In this document: positions 8,274 to 16,232 of the stretch, piece after piece
Layout of the letters: each line of letters starts with the position of its first letter
How positions within the stretch are numbered: the stretch's first letter is position 1
Assembly: GCF_009909185.1 (NCBI RefSeq)
Contig: NZ_JAAAMV010000003.1
Location: forward strand, 186,001 to 250,000
Reading direction: 5' to 3'
Source: Paenibacillus glycinis
GTDB lineage: Bacteria > Bacillota > Bacilli > Paenibacillales > Paenibacillaceae
Length of the DNA: 64,000 nt
Notes under the pieces: generated by a model
Databases searched by the model: none
What the model saw: the letters and a program-made list of their open reading frames with translations, nothing else
Told to the model about the DNA's origin: nothing
Program-made: the position numbers and the translations under genes

Positions 8274-9626
8274 TTACTTCGCCGCCGCTTGAATCACGGC
8301 ATTGATCTTGTCGGCCATGCCCTGCAATTCCTTCTCGCCGCCCTTGCCGCTCAGCACGTTGTTCCATACCGTGTCGATGAACGGGTTGGCTTTGCCCGCC
8401 CAGGATGGCAGGAAGCGGATCGGCTGGGTATTCGGCGATTTCAAGATATAGTCGATCGCGTCCGCCAAATCCTGATGGCCCGCTTTCTTCAGCGCGTCGT
8501 AGTAGGCGGAAGCGGAGGCTTGGAAGGCGGACGGCGCCACCGGCGTCTGCGGCAGCACCTGCTGGTACATCGTCGAATCGAGGTATTTCAGCACCTTCCA
8601 GACCGCGTCCGGATGCTTGATGCTGGCCGGGCTGGCCCAGCCCACGGCATCGTAAATCTCGGATTGCGCGTTCTTGGTGGGCATCGGGGCAAATCCCCAC
8701 TGCAGATCGGGCGCGTTGCGGATCAGATCGTCGGCGATCCATTGGCCTTGGTACGTCATGGGTACCTTGCCGTCCTTGAACGGTCCCATGACGTTGGTCA
8801 GATCGAAGGTCGGCGGATTCATCGCGCCGTCCGCGATCGCTTTCTGGTAACGGGTCACGAGCTCGACGAACTGCGAGCTGACCTCCACTTTCGTCGGATT
8901 GACGATGGAGTCGGCGAACGGCGCGCCGCCGGCGGACACGGAATACGTCGACACCATGAACGGATCCGGACGCCCGTAGTAGCCGTATTGCTGAACGCCG
9001 CCCTTCTTGGAGGCCAGCTTCTCCATCGCGGCGAAGAAATCGTCGTACGTCCAGCCCGGCTTCGGCTCGGGCAGGCCGGCATCCTGGAACAGCTTCTTAT
9101 TGTAGAAGATGCCGTACGTATTCAAGAGGCCGGGCAGGCCGTAAACTTTGCCGTCGACATGCCAGCTGTCCGCCACGCCCGGATAAAAGCCGCTCATGAA
9201 TTCCTGGTCCGCGTCGGCCTGGGACGTCCAGTCGTAGAGCAGGTTCTGCGCTTGGTCCTGCAGCATCATGTCGTTGCCCAATTCGAAGATATCCGGCGCC
9301 TGCTTGGCCGCGATCATGCCGTTCAGCTTCACGCCGTAATCGCTGAGCGGAGCCGGCAGCAGCTTGACGGTGATGCCCGGATTCTGCTCCTCGAACGGTT
9401 TCATCGCTTCCATGATCCGGTTGTTCATGTCCTGCGATTCCCATGTCATTAGCGTGACTTCGACCTTCTCGGCGCCCGCGCCGTTCCCCGAGCCGCCCGC
9501 CCCGTTCCCCGTGTTGCCCGTGCCGCCGGCGTTGCCGCCGTTGTCTCCGTTTCCTCCGCAGCCCGCAAGCATGCCCCCGACGAGCAGCAGCGCCGCCGAT
9601 ACCGTACCGAATTTAACCGCTTTCAT
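8274..9626 (-). CDS. Sugar ABC transporter substrate-binding lipoprotein (SBP family 1)
   Basis: A 450-residue extracellular binding protein. The ATG at 9626 is chosen because GGGAGGG lies seven bases upstream; a longer reading exists but lacks a site. The signal ends in lipobox LAGC (MLAGCGGN), followed by a G/N-rich linker. Family features are 'VTLMTWESQDMNNRIMEAMKPFEEQNPGITVKLLP' and 'KVYGLPGLLNTYGIFYNKKLFQDAGLPEPKPGWTYDDFF', typical of SBP_bac_1 (CUT1). It is last in the ABC block after two permeases. Given GH76 and GH125 on either side, the ligand is probably alpha-1,6-linked mannooligosaccharides. Confidence 0.93.
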   Translation of the reverse strand: MKAVKFGTVSAALLLVGGMLAGCGGNGDNGGNAGGTGNTGNGAGGSGNGAGAEKVEVTLMTWESQDMNNRIMEAMKPFEEQNPGITVKLLPAPLSDYGVKLNGMIAAKQAPDIFELGNDMMLQDQAQNLLYDWTSQADADQEFMSGFYPGVADSWHVDGKVYGLPGLLNTYGIFYNKKLFQDAGLPEPKPGWTYDDFFAAMEKLASKKGGVQQYGYYGRPDPFMVSTYSVSAGGAPFADSIVNPTKVEVSSQFVELVTRYQKAIADGAMNPPTFDLTNVMGPFKDGKVPMTYQGQWIADDLIRNAPDLQWGFAPMPTKNAQSEIYDAVGWASPASIKHPDAVWKVLKYLDSTMYQQVLPQTPVAPSAFQASASAYYDALKKAGHQDLADAIDYILKSPNTQPIRFLPSWAGKANPFIDTVWNNVLSGKGGEKELQGMADKINAVIQAAAK

Positions 9627-9659
9627 ATTTGACCCTCCCAATGTTTTAATTGAAATGCT

Positions 9660-10538
9660 TTATTTCAAGCCGGCGGAATTGACCGACCCGAGACCCTGCA
9701 TAAAATACTTTTGGCCCAGGAAGAAGACGATGAGCATCGGCAGCATGTAGATGAGATCCGCGGCCATGAAATAATTCCACTGCGTCGTCCAGTTGGACGC
9801 GAAGGAGGCGAGCGCCACCGACAGGGTCCATTTGCTCTGGTCGACCACGTAGATGAGCGGTTCCAGGTACTGGTTCCACGCGCCGTTGAACGAGAAAATG
9901 ATGATCGTGATCACGACCGGCATGGCCATCGGCACCAGGATGCGCCACAGGATCTGGCGGTCGCCCGCGCCGTCCATCTTGGCCGCTTCGTCGAACGATT
10001 TGGGGATGGTGCCGAGAAACTGGATGAACAGGAACGTGAACGTCGGATTGCCGAAATATGCCGGCACGATCAGCGGCAGCCAGGTGTTGTACCAGCCGAG
10101 CGCGGAGAACAGATGGAACACCGGCACCAAGCCGACGAACCCGGGCAGCATAAGGCTGCCGACGAAGCACGAGAACCAGAGCTTGCGTCCGGGAAAGCGC
10201 AGGCGCGAGAGCCCGTAGCCGACCAGGATGGAGCTGGCCACCTGCCCGATCGTGCTCACGATCGCGATGAAGATCGAATTGCCGAAGGTCCGCCAGAAAT
10301 GGATCTGCTCCGTTCCTTTGACGAAGTTCTCGAAATGAAATTCCTTCGGGAACCAGTCCGGCGTCGTGGAGAAGATATCGTTGCTGCCTTTCAGCGCGAT
10401 CGTGACCACCCACAGCAGCGGATACAGCATCGCGACCGTTCCTACCAGCAGCACCAGCATGCGGAAGACGTCCGTCTTGCGGATCTTGCTTCTCCGCGTC
10501 GCATAGCGGACCGTCCGGGTCGAATAAACCGTTTTCAA
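9660..10538 (-). CDS. Sugar ABC transporter permease, MalG/UgpE type
   Basis: A 292-residue inner-membrane permease with about six helices. The EAA loop reads 'IPKSFDEAAKMDGAGDRQILWRILVPMAMPV', which is the site that contacts the ATPase. The C-terminus 'YFMQGLGSVNSAGLK' is typical of the MalG class. The start is a TTG at 10538 with AAGGGGG upstream. It follows the other permease by 13 bases and precedes the binding protein by about 33, so the three form one operon. No ATPase gene is present; CUT1 systems in this group commonly share an MsmX-like ATPase encoded elsewhere. Confidence 0.92.
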   Translation of the reverse strand: MKTVYSTRTVRYATRRSKIRKTDVFRMLVLLVGTVAMLYPLLWVVTIALKGSNDIFSTTPDWFPKEFHFENFVKGTEQIHFWRTFGNSIFIAIVSTIGQVASSILVGYGLSRLRFPGRKLWFSCFVGSLMLPGFVGLVPVFHLFSALGWYNTWLPLIVPAYFGNPTFTFLFIQFLGTIPKSFDEAAKMDGAGDRQILWRILVPMAMPVVITIIIFSFNGAWNQYLEPLIYVVDQSKWTLSVALASFASNWTTQWNYFMAADLIYMLPMLIVFFLGQKYFMQGLGSVNSAGLK

Positions 10539-10551
10539 AACAGGCGCCCCC

Positions 10552-11454
10552 TTATCGATTGTCGTTCTCGTAATGGACGAACCGGTTGGAGTACCGGTAC
10601 GTGACCACGGTGAACACCATGATGATCAGGAACAGGATCCAGACCTCCGCGATGCCGTAGCCGAACATGCGCTGGCCGAACACGTCGGAGTATATCTTGA
10701 AGTTCAGCAGCGCGGTGGCGTTATTGGGCCCGCCGGCGGTCATGACCTGCACCTGGGCGAACGACTGGAACGCCCCGATGATGCCGAGTATCAGCTGCAG
10801 GAACAGGATCGGCGTGATCATCGGAAGCGTGACGCTGCGGAATACGATCCATCCCCTCGCGCCGTCCACCTCCGCGGCTTCATAGAGATCCTGCGGAACG
10901 GATTGCAGCCCGCTGAGGAAAATGATCATGCCTCCCCCGACCTGCCACAACCCGGCGATAATGACGGACATCAGCGCCAGGCGCTCGCTGCCCAGCCAAT
11001 TCAAGGGATTCGCGCCGAACAGGTTCAGCACGTGGTTGGCCAAGCCGTACTGCGGATGATAGATGAATTTCCACAAGGTCAGCGTGGCGATCATCGGCAG
11101 CACCGTCGGCAGGTAAAAGGCCGTGCGGAAAAACTTGATCGCCGGAAGCTTGCGGTTCAGCAGCATGGCCAGCAGCAGCCCGAAGACGAGGGAAGCCGGC
11201 ACGTTGATGAGCACGTAATAGAACGTAATGCGGATCGCTTTCCAAAACACCGGATCCACGGTAAACAAATAGCGGAAATTGTCGAAGCCCACGAATTTGG
11301 GCTTGTTATAGCCGTTCCACTCCATCAGCGCGTAATAGACGGACATGACGAGCGGATAAGCCACGAACACGCCGAAGCCGATGATCGAAGGCGATATGTG
11401 CAGATAGCCTTTGATCCAGCCCCAATAATCCCGTTTTCGAACATTCGCGTTCAC
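10552..11454 (-). CDS. Sugar ABC transporter permease, MalF/UgpA type
   Basis: A 300-residue permease, six helices. The GTG start at 11454 (MNANVRKRDYWGWIKGY) is preferred because AAAGGAGG lies nine bases upstream; an in-frame upstream start would include that site. The EAA loop is 'VPQDLYEAAEVDGARGWIVFRSVTLPMITP'. 'HISPSIIGFGVFVAYPLVMSVYYAL' is the typical first helix. It lies 49 bases after GH125 and 13 before the second permease. It forms the heterodimeric channel of the presumed mannooligosaccharide importer. Confidence 0.92.
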   Translation of the reverse strand: MNANVRKRDYWGWIKGYLHISPSIIGFGVFVAYPLVMSVYYALMEWNGYNKPKFVGFDNFRYLFTVDPVFWKAIRITFYYVLINVPASLVFGLLLAMLLNRKLPAIKFFRTAFYLPTVLPMIATLTLWKFIYHPQYGLANHVLNLFGANPLNWLGSERLALMSVIIAGLWQVGGGMIIFLSGLQSVPQDLYEAAEVDGARGWIVFRSVTLPMITPILFLQLILGIIGAFQSFAQVQVMTAGGPNNATALLNFKIYSDVFGQRMFGYGIAEVWILFLIIMVFTVVTYRYSNRFVHYENDNR

Positions 11455-11503
11455 GATTCGCTTCCTCCTTTCCAATCGCACGAGTCATTGCCTTGCAATC
11501 GCG

Positions 11504-12796
11504 TTACGGCCGCGCCGGCACGGCGGCCGCCTTCCCTTCCACCCAGCGGCAGACGAACTCGCCGAACAGGCTGTTCGCCCAGGCGAACCACTCCCGCGTG
11601 AACGTCTCCGGATCGTCGGCGTGAAAGCTCTCGTGCATGAATCCGGTGCCGCCCGTCGTCGAAGCGAGCATGCGGATCAGCGCTTCCTGCTCGCCCGGAT
11701 CGGTCGAGGTCAATCCCTGCATAATCAGGGCGATCGGCCAGATATGGCTGCTTGGCGTGTGGGGACTGCCGATGCCGCATGCCGCGATTCCCGCATAATA
11801 GCTGGGATTGGCGGGACTCAGGACGAATGCCCGGGTATTCCGGTAGATCGGATCGTCCGCGGGCCGGTACCCCAAGTAAGGGATGGAGAGCAGGCTCGGC
11901 ACGTTGGCATCGTCCATCAGATTGTGGTTGCCGAAGCCGTCCGTCTCGTAGGCGTACAGCATGCCGTATTCGGGATGAATGACCTTGCCGTAGGTTTCGA
12001 TGCCGAATTCGATTTCCGCAGCCAATTTGGAAGCGCTTTCAAATAAGGCGTAATCCGCATAGATATCCGCGGCCAAGCCCGCCAGCTTCTTCAGGACGAC
12101 GACGGCGAACATGTTGGACGGAATCAGATAGCCGTAGGTGCAAGCGTCGTCGCTCGGACGGAAGCCGGACCATACCATCCCGGTAAAATTGGTCCGCGTT
12201 CCCCGGCCTCCGAACGGGAGCGTATCCGACGGGGGACAATCGGACCGTTCGAACGCATAGTCCGAATCGCGGTCGTGATGCTGTTCCGTCTTCATGACGT
12301 CGACGATCGCCGAGAACATCCGGTGAACGTCTTCGTTGAACACGCTCCGGTCGCCGGTCGCCTCCCAATACTGCGCGCATAGCTGCACCGGGTAGCAGAG
12401 CGAATCCAGCTCGAATTTGCGTTCCCATACCCAAGGCCCTTTCGGCGGCCGGTCGCCCGTATGCCCATGTCCGCTCGGCTCCATATTGAATGCGTTTGCA
12501 TAAGGGTCCAGCGCAAGGTATCTTGCCTGTCGATGAACGACGCCTCGAATCAGCCTTCGGAGATCCTCGTCATCGCCCGCCAGGTCCACGTAAGGACGAA
12601 TCTGCGCCGAGGAATCGCGCAGCCACATTGCCGGAATGTCGCCCGTGATGACGAACGAGGTGTCGTCGCTCAGAAGCTCGACCGTCGTCTCCAAGGTATT
12701 GGGGTAGCAGCCGCGAAAAAGCTCGGCCAGGCCGGGGTCGACTTGCTGGAGAGAGGAAGCGATTTCCTCGATTTTTCGATAGACCGCTTTGTACAT
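11504..12796 (-). CDS. GH125 exo-alpha-1,6-mannosidase (cytoplasmic)
   Basis: A 430-residue metal-independent alpha-mannosidase of family GH125 (formerly DUF1237). No signal peptide, so it acts inside the cell. Landmarks are 'SFVITGDIPAMWLRDSSAQI' near residue 50, 'NMEPSGHGHTGDRP', 'FNEDVHRMFSAIVDVM', and the C-terminal 'GGTGFMHESFHADDPETFTREWFAWANSLFGE', which contains the conserved acid region. Known members release non-reducing mannose from alpha-1,6-linked substrates. It is the first gene after the regulated promoter at 12839-12868, ahead of the importer, consistent with trimming imported oligomers. A perfect cre-like sequence lies inside the gene at 12028-12041. Confidence 0.92.
   Translation of the reverse strand: MYKAVYRKIEEIASSLQQVDPGLAELFRGCYPNTLETTVELLSDDTSFVITGDIPAMWLRDSSAQIRPYVDLAGDDEDLRRLIRGVVHRQARYLALDPYANAFNMEPSGHGHTGDRPPKGPWVWERKFELDSLCYPVQLCAQYWEATGDRSVFNEDVHRMFSAIVDVMKTEQHHDRDSDYAFERSDCPPSDTLPFGGRGTRTNFTGMVWSGFRPSDDACTYGYLIPSNMFAVVVLKKLAGLAADIYADYALFESASKLAAEIEFGIETYGKVIHPEYGMLYAYETDGFGNHNLMDDANVPSLLSIPYLGYRPADDPIYRNTRAFVLSPANPSYYAGIAACGIGSPHTPSSHIWPIALIMQGLTSTDPGEQEALIRMLASTTGGTGFMHESFHADDPETFTREWFAWANSLFGEFVCRWVEGKAAAVPARP
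12028..12041. promoter_or_regulatory. Intragenic cre-like site in GH125
   Basis: TGGAAGCGCTTTCA fits the CcpA consensus TGNAARCGNWWWCA at every position and is embedded in a longer palindrome. It lies about 760 bases into the first gene of the mannan operon. Intragenic cre sites can act as transcription roadblocks. It could also be a coding coincidence (it encodes ESASK). Confidence 0.45.
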
Positions 12797-12838
12797 GTAG
12801 GCGCTCCTTTTCTCGTTCTTCGTCCTGATTGCAAAATT

Positions 12839-12868
12839 AGTATATCAACCACAAATATGTAATGTCAA
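12839..12868 (-). promoter_or_regulatory. Mannan operon promoter with overlapping operator
   Basis: On the minus strand TTGACA, an 18-base spacer, TATACT. The 11-mer AGTATATCAAC (12839-12849) covers the -10 box. The same 11-mer recurs exactly at 12897-12907 and its core recurs as TTGATATATCAA at the divergent regulator promoter, so it is probably the operator of the GntR/LacI-type regulator. Confidence 0.75.
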
Positions 12869-12896
12869 CATATTATCTCAATTAAAATTTTTATAA

Positions 12897-12907
12897 AGTA
12901 TATCAAC
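12897..12907. promoter_or_regulatory. Upstream copy of the mannan operator
   Basis: An exact second copy of AGTATATCAAC, 58 bp upstream of the one at the -10 box. The spacing would allow looping between repressor dimers. Confidence 0.55.
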
Positions 12908-13010
12908 TTGTCCGGCGCTGCTTGCCCTTCGATGCTGGGCCAATAACCACTAATGATAAAGAAATCGCGGTAATTCGGGCCATTTCTCCTATAGAATAGC
13001 CAACTTCCTG

Positions 13011-13050
13011 TTGCCAGCGCGATTTTCGTCATGTATAGTTGATATATCAA
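13011..13050 (+). promoter_or_regulatory. Promoter of the mannan regulator with palindromic operator
   Basis: TTGCCA, a 17-base spacer, TATAGT. The perfect palindrome TTGATATATCAA (13039-13050) begins at the last base of the -10 box and covers the likely transcription start, which points to autorepression by the encoded regulator. Confidence 0.7.
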
Positions 13051-13073
13051 TATTTAAAGGATGATCGCCACCT

Positions 13074-14213
13074 ATGAACGCACCTTTGTACGAGCAGATT
13101 TACAACCACCTCTTCCAAAAAATCATGGACGGCGAATTGAAAAGCGGGGACCGCCTCCCCTCGGAGCATGAGCTCGCGGACCAGTTCGGCGTCAGCCGGA
13201 TTACCTCCAAGAAGGCGCTGGAAATGCTGTCGAACAACCGGCTCGCGGAGCGGGTCAGAGGCAAGGGCTCGTTCGTCGCGAATCCCGCAAGCGGTCCCGA
13301 CCATGCCGCCGCGCTCCGTACGGATGCGCCGGATCGAAGCGATCCTCCCCGGACGGAAGCCTGGCGGCTGGTGGGGTTGATTTTGCCCGATTTTGCCGAT
13401 TCTTACGGACTGCGTCTCATTCACGGCGTCGAGGAGCGCTGCTCCTCCACGAACTGCCGGATGCTGATGAAGCTGACCTACGACAGCCGCGAGGAAGAAG
13501 AATCCGCCATCCAGTCGTTCATCGATCTGGGCGTCGACGGCTTCGTCATCTTCCCCGTGCACGGCGAGCATTACAACACCGCCCTGCTGCGGCTCGTGCT
13601 GGATAAATTCCCGCTCGTGTTCATCGACCGCTACTTGAAAGGCATCGCGGCCTGCGCGGTCTACACGGACAATCAACGGGCGGCGTTCGATCTCACCAAG
13701 CATCTGCTCGAGCGGGGCCACGACCATATCGGCTTCATCTCGCCGCCCGCGGAGAACACCTCCACGATCGAGGACCGGATCGCGGGTTTCACCGAAGCTT
13801 TGATCGAGAGCGGCAAGACCGTCAAGCCGCAGCATATCATGACGAACCTGTACAGCTCCCTGCCCCGCTCCTTCGAGGAGACGAACATCCAAGCCGATAT
13901 CGCGACGGTCCGGCGGTTCGTCGAGCTTAATCCGGAGCTGACGGCCTTCGTGGCCTTGGAATACAACCTGGCCCTCGTGCTAAGGGAAGTGCTGCTCTCC
14001 ATGGGCAAGCGTATTCCGGAGGATTGCCAGATCGTCTGCTTCGACTCCCCGGTTGATCCGTTCGGCAAGCATTTGTTCACCCACGTCCGGCAGAACGAGC
14101 TTGCCATGGGCGAGAAGGCGATCGACCTGCTGCACGACCAATGGGGCGGCAAGCCGTTCGAGCTCAACCATCTCGTCGCGTACGAGATCGTGAAGGGAGA
14201 TTCGACGACTTAA
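13074..14213 (+). CDS. GntR-headed LacI-type transcriptional regulator (AraR-like architecture)
   Basis: A 379-residue regulator. Residues 1-70 are a GntR winged helix: 'LYEQIYNHLFQKIMDGELKSGDRLPSEHELADQFGVSRITSKKALEML' and then the wing 'RVRGKGSFV'. Residues about 98-375 are a LacI/periplasmic-binding-like sensor ('VGLILPDFADSYGLRLIHGVEERC', 'LVFIDRYLKGI', 'LLERGHDHIGFISPP', 'QNELAMGEKAIDLL'). This is the layout of AraR. It is divergent from the GH125-ABC-GH76 genes and its likely operators lie in the shared 277-bp gap. The effector is inferred to be mannose or a short mannooligosaccharide. The RBS is modest (AAAGGATG). Confidence 0.9.
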   Translation: MNAPLYEQIYNHLFQKIMDGELKSGDRLPSEHELADQFGVSRITSKKALEMLSNNRLAERVRGKGSFVANPASGPDHAAALRTDAPDRSDPPRTEAWRLVGLILPDFADSYGLRLIHGVEERCSSTNCRMLMKLTYDSREEEESAIQSFIDLGVDGFVIFPVHGEHYNTALLRLVLDKFPLVFIDRYLKGIAACAVYTDNQRAAFDLTKHLLERGHDHIGFISPPAENTSTIEDRIAGFTEALIESGKTVKPQHIMTNLYSSLPRSFEETNIQADIATVRRFVELNPELTAFVALEYNLALVLREVLLSMGKRIPEDCQIVCFDSPVDPFGKHLFTHVRQNELAMGEKAIDLLHDQWGGKPFELNHLVAYEIVKGDSTT

Positions 14214-14274
14214 GGACTGCGTGCCGCATTCGCGTACAAGCGCCCCGCTCCCGGCCCCCGCTTCCGAAAACAAC

Positions 14275-14305
14275 AAAAACCGCCCTCTCCATCAAGAGAG
14301 GGCGG
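14275..14305 (-). terminator. Minus-strand terminator after the AraC remnant
   Basis: CCGCCCTCTC / GAGAGGGCGG hairpin, followed on the minus strand by TTTTTGTTGTTTT. No U-run exists on the plus strand, so it is built for a minus-strand transcript; the hairpin could still end the converging regulator mRNA. Confidence 0.75.
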
Positions 14306-14329
14306 TGCTGTCGACGTCGCGGCGGCTCG

Positions 14330-14520
14330 GGGATCCTGGACTGCAATCCCCATGCCCGGCGCGCTCACGGAAGCAATGCTTATGCCTTTGCCGTTCCGGC
14401 CTTGAACACTTTGCCCAAAATAGTTCGGGTTCAAATACACCTGCTGGGCGACAGAACGGAAGCTGGCTTCGATGAGCTTGACCGTGCCGACGACGGAGTT
14501 CGGATTATGGCGGAAACGGC
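14330..14520 (-). pseudogene. Remnant of an AraC-family (YesN-like) regulator
   Basis: One minus-strand frame reads 'TVKLIEASFRSVAQQVYLNPNYFGQSVQGRNGKGI'. The segment 'SVAQQVYLNPNYFGQ' resembles the first helix-turn-helix of AraC C-terminal domains ('VAxxVyLnPNYFgqlFKxetG'). After 'GKGI' the similarity ends and nothing recognisable remains. There is no RBS or start codon, and the frame is not sustained. The preserved terminator at 14275-14305 lies just after it. I read this as a decayed gene end; it was found by eye from one motif. Confidence 0.5.
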
Positions 14521-14627
14521 GCGGTCGGGATAAGCGTCGATCCCGCTCATTTCACCCGTCAAACGAGACATGTTTGCGGCATCGCCGGTATAGCCGGCAT
14601 AGCCGGAACCGTGCAGGCGACAACACG

Positions 14628-14655
14628 AAAAACCGCCAAGGCGCCTTGGCGGTTT
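14628..14655 (-). terminator. Terminator of nitronate monooxygenase
   Basis: A 26-bp perfect palindrome (14630-14655, arms AAACCGCCAAGG...) followed on the minus strand by a run of five U. It lies 40 bases after the stop codon at 14696 and ends the minus-strand redox cluster. Confidence 0.85.
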
Positions 14656-14695
14656 CCATGTTTCCGTTCCTATTGCCATGACATTCGCGAAGAGC

Positions 14696-15772
14696 TTATC
14701 GCTGGCGAAGCAGCGTTTGCGCCTGCGCGACGAGTTCCCGCACGATCTCCGCCGCATCCTGACCGGATGTCAGCATCCGCAGGCCTTGCCCGGCCCACAA
14801 CGACATATAATCGGGGTTGCCCTGCCGCGCCGCGGCGTTCCGGATATCCCTGGTCGCGGTATTTTGCGTCGGGAACGGAAGCGGTTCGAGCCCGTTCTTC
14901 TCCCAGGCTTCGATGAACGCGTTCGCCACCCCTCGGGCCGGACGACCCGAGAACGCGTTGGTGAGCACCGTGCTCTCCTCCGTGCTCGAGAGCAACCGCT
15001 CCTGATACGACGGATGCGCTCCGGATTCGAGCGAGGTCAAGAAGCGCGTCCCCAGCTGCACGCCCTGCGCCCCGAGCGCGAGCGCGGCGACGAGCCCGCG
15101 TCCGTCCATGATCCCGCCGGCCGCGATAACCGGGATGCGCACGCTGTCGACGATCTGGGGCACCAACGCCATCGTGCCGATATTGGCCCCCATGGGACGA
15201 TCCGCGATATCGAACGTCCCGCGATGCCCCCCGGCTTCGGTGCCCTGCGCCACGATCGCGTCGCTGCCGGCCCGTTCGGCCAGAAGCGCCTCGTTCACCG
15301 TCGTTACCATCGTAACGATCCGAAGGCCCGCGGCTTTCGCCTGTTCGACCATCGACGCGGGAAGGACGCCGAACGCCGTGCTGATCACCGGCACTCGCTC
15401 TTCCAGCAGAACGGCCGCTTGCCGCTCGAAGTAATCCGGCGTGTGCACGGATTCTCCCCCGGCCTGCGGAATCCCGAGCCGCTGCCGCATGCCGTTCAGC
15501 TCCCGCTGAACTTCCACGGTTCTCGCATTGTCGTCCGCTGCCCGCAGCGCGAACAGATTGACGCCGAAGGGCTCGCTCGTCAACCCGCGCAGCTCGCGGA
15601 TCGCGCCGCGTATCGCTTCCGGCTCCATGTAGGCGGCCCCCAGCGTGCCAAGCCCCCCGGCATTGGATACGGCCGCGGCCAAGCGGGCGTTGCCGGGTCC
15701 TCCTGCCATGCCGGCCAGGAAGACGGGATAGCGAATCTTCAACATCCGGCAAATCTCCGTATCGAGCTTCAT
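14696..15772 (-). CDS. Nitronate monooxygenase / enoyl-ACP-reductase-like flavoprotein
   Basis: A 358-residue FMN-dependent TIM barrel of the NMO (2-nitropropane dioxygenase) family. Family segments are 'YPVFLAGMAGGPGNARLAAAVSNAGGLGTLG' at the start, 'GTEAGGHRGTFDIADRPMGANIGTMALVPQIVDSV' with the active-site His region, and 'IPVIAAGGIMDGRGLVAALALGAQGVQLGTRFL' with the phosphate-binding glycines. It oxidises alkyl nitronates such as propionate 3-nitronate; FabK is a close relative. It follows the tautomerase by about 90 bases and is the last gene of the TetR-governed cluster, though it might have its own promoter. Confidence 0.88.
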   Translation of the reverse strand: MKLDTEICRMLKIRYPVFLAGMAGGPGNARLAAAVSNAGGLGTLGAAYMEPEAIRGAIRELRGLTSEPFGVNLFALRAADDNARTVEVQRELNGMRQRLGIPQAGGESVHTPDYFERQAAVLLEERVPVISTAFGVLPASMVEQAKAAGLRIVTMVTTVNEALLAERAGSDAIVAQGTEAGGHRGTFDIADRPMGANIGTMALVPQIVDSVRIPVIAAGGIMDGRGLVAALALGAQGVQLGTRFLTSLESGAHPSYQERLLSSTEESTVLTNAFSGRPARGVANAFIEAWEKNGLEPLPFPTQNTATRDIRNAAARQGNPDYMSLWAGQGLRMLTSGQDAAEIVRELVAQAQTLLRQR

Positions 15773-15862
15773 GTTATCGTATTCCCCTCGCTATCCGGCA
15801 TCCCAAACGTCCCCGTCATCCGCGCCTGCCGTTCGCGGGACGCTCCGAGGACGTTCGCTCGG

Positions 15863-16114
15863 TTACTCTTCCCGCGCTTCCTTCTTCTTGGCGGCCAGCT
15901 GCCTGCGGTATTCCAAGGCGGGAAGTCCGCCCCAGCCCCAATTATCGGTGTCCACCTCTTCGATCACCACGAAGGTGGATTCGAAGGGTTTGTTCAGCAC
16001 GTCGCGCAGCAGCTCGCTGGCGCCTTTGATCAGCGCCGCTTTTTCCTCCGCCGTGACGGATTGACGGTCCGGCGTCGTGCCCTCGCGGGTCACTTGAATC
16101 GTAACGATCGGCAT
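15863..16114 (-). CDS. Tautomerase family protein (4-oxalocrotonate tautomerase type)
   Basis: An 83-residue protein beginning MPIVTIQVTREG; the proline after the initiator Met is the catalytic base once Met is removed. 'SVTAEEKAALIKGASELLRDVLNKP' is the helix typical of the family, and 'FVVIEEVDTDNWGWGG' closes the fold. The length suits a 4-OT-like subunit that works as an oligomer. The RBS GGGAGTG precedes the ATG. It lies between the DsbA-like gene (118-base gap) and nitronate monooxygenase. The substrate is unknown. Confidence 0.88.
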   Translation of the reverse strand: MPIVTIQVTREGTTPDRQSVTAEEKAALIKGASELLRDVLNKPFESTFVVIEEVDTDNWGWGGLPALEYRRQLAAKKKEAREE

Positions 16115-16232
16115 CGTGAATCACTCCCGTTCAATTAGGTTAGGTTTGTCGGTCTGCATTTACGTTTCCCTCAAGAGCCTTCGCTTATCGCAGTCGTTCG
16201 CTATTATCGGCCTATCGCTTGCCATGCAAGAT

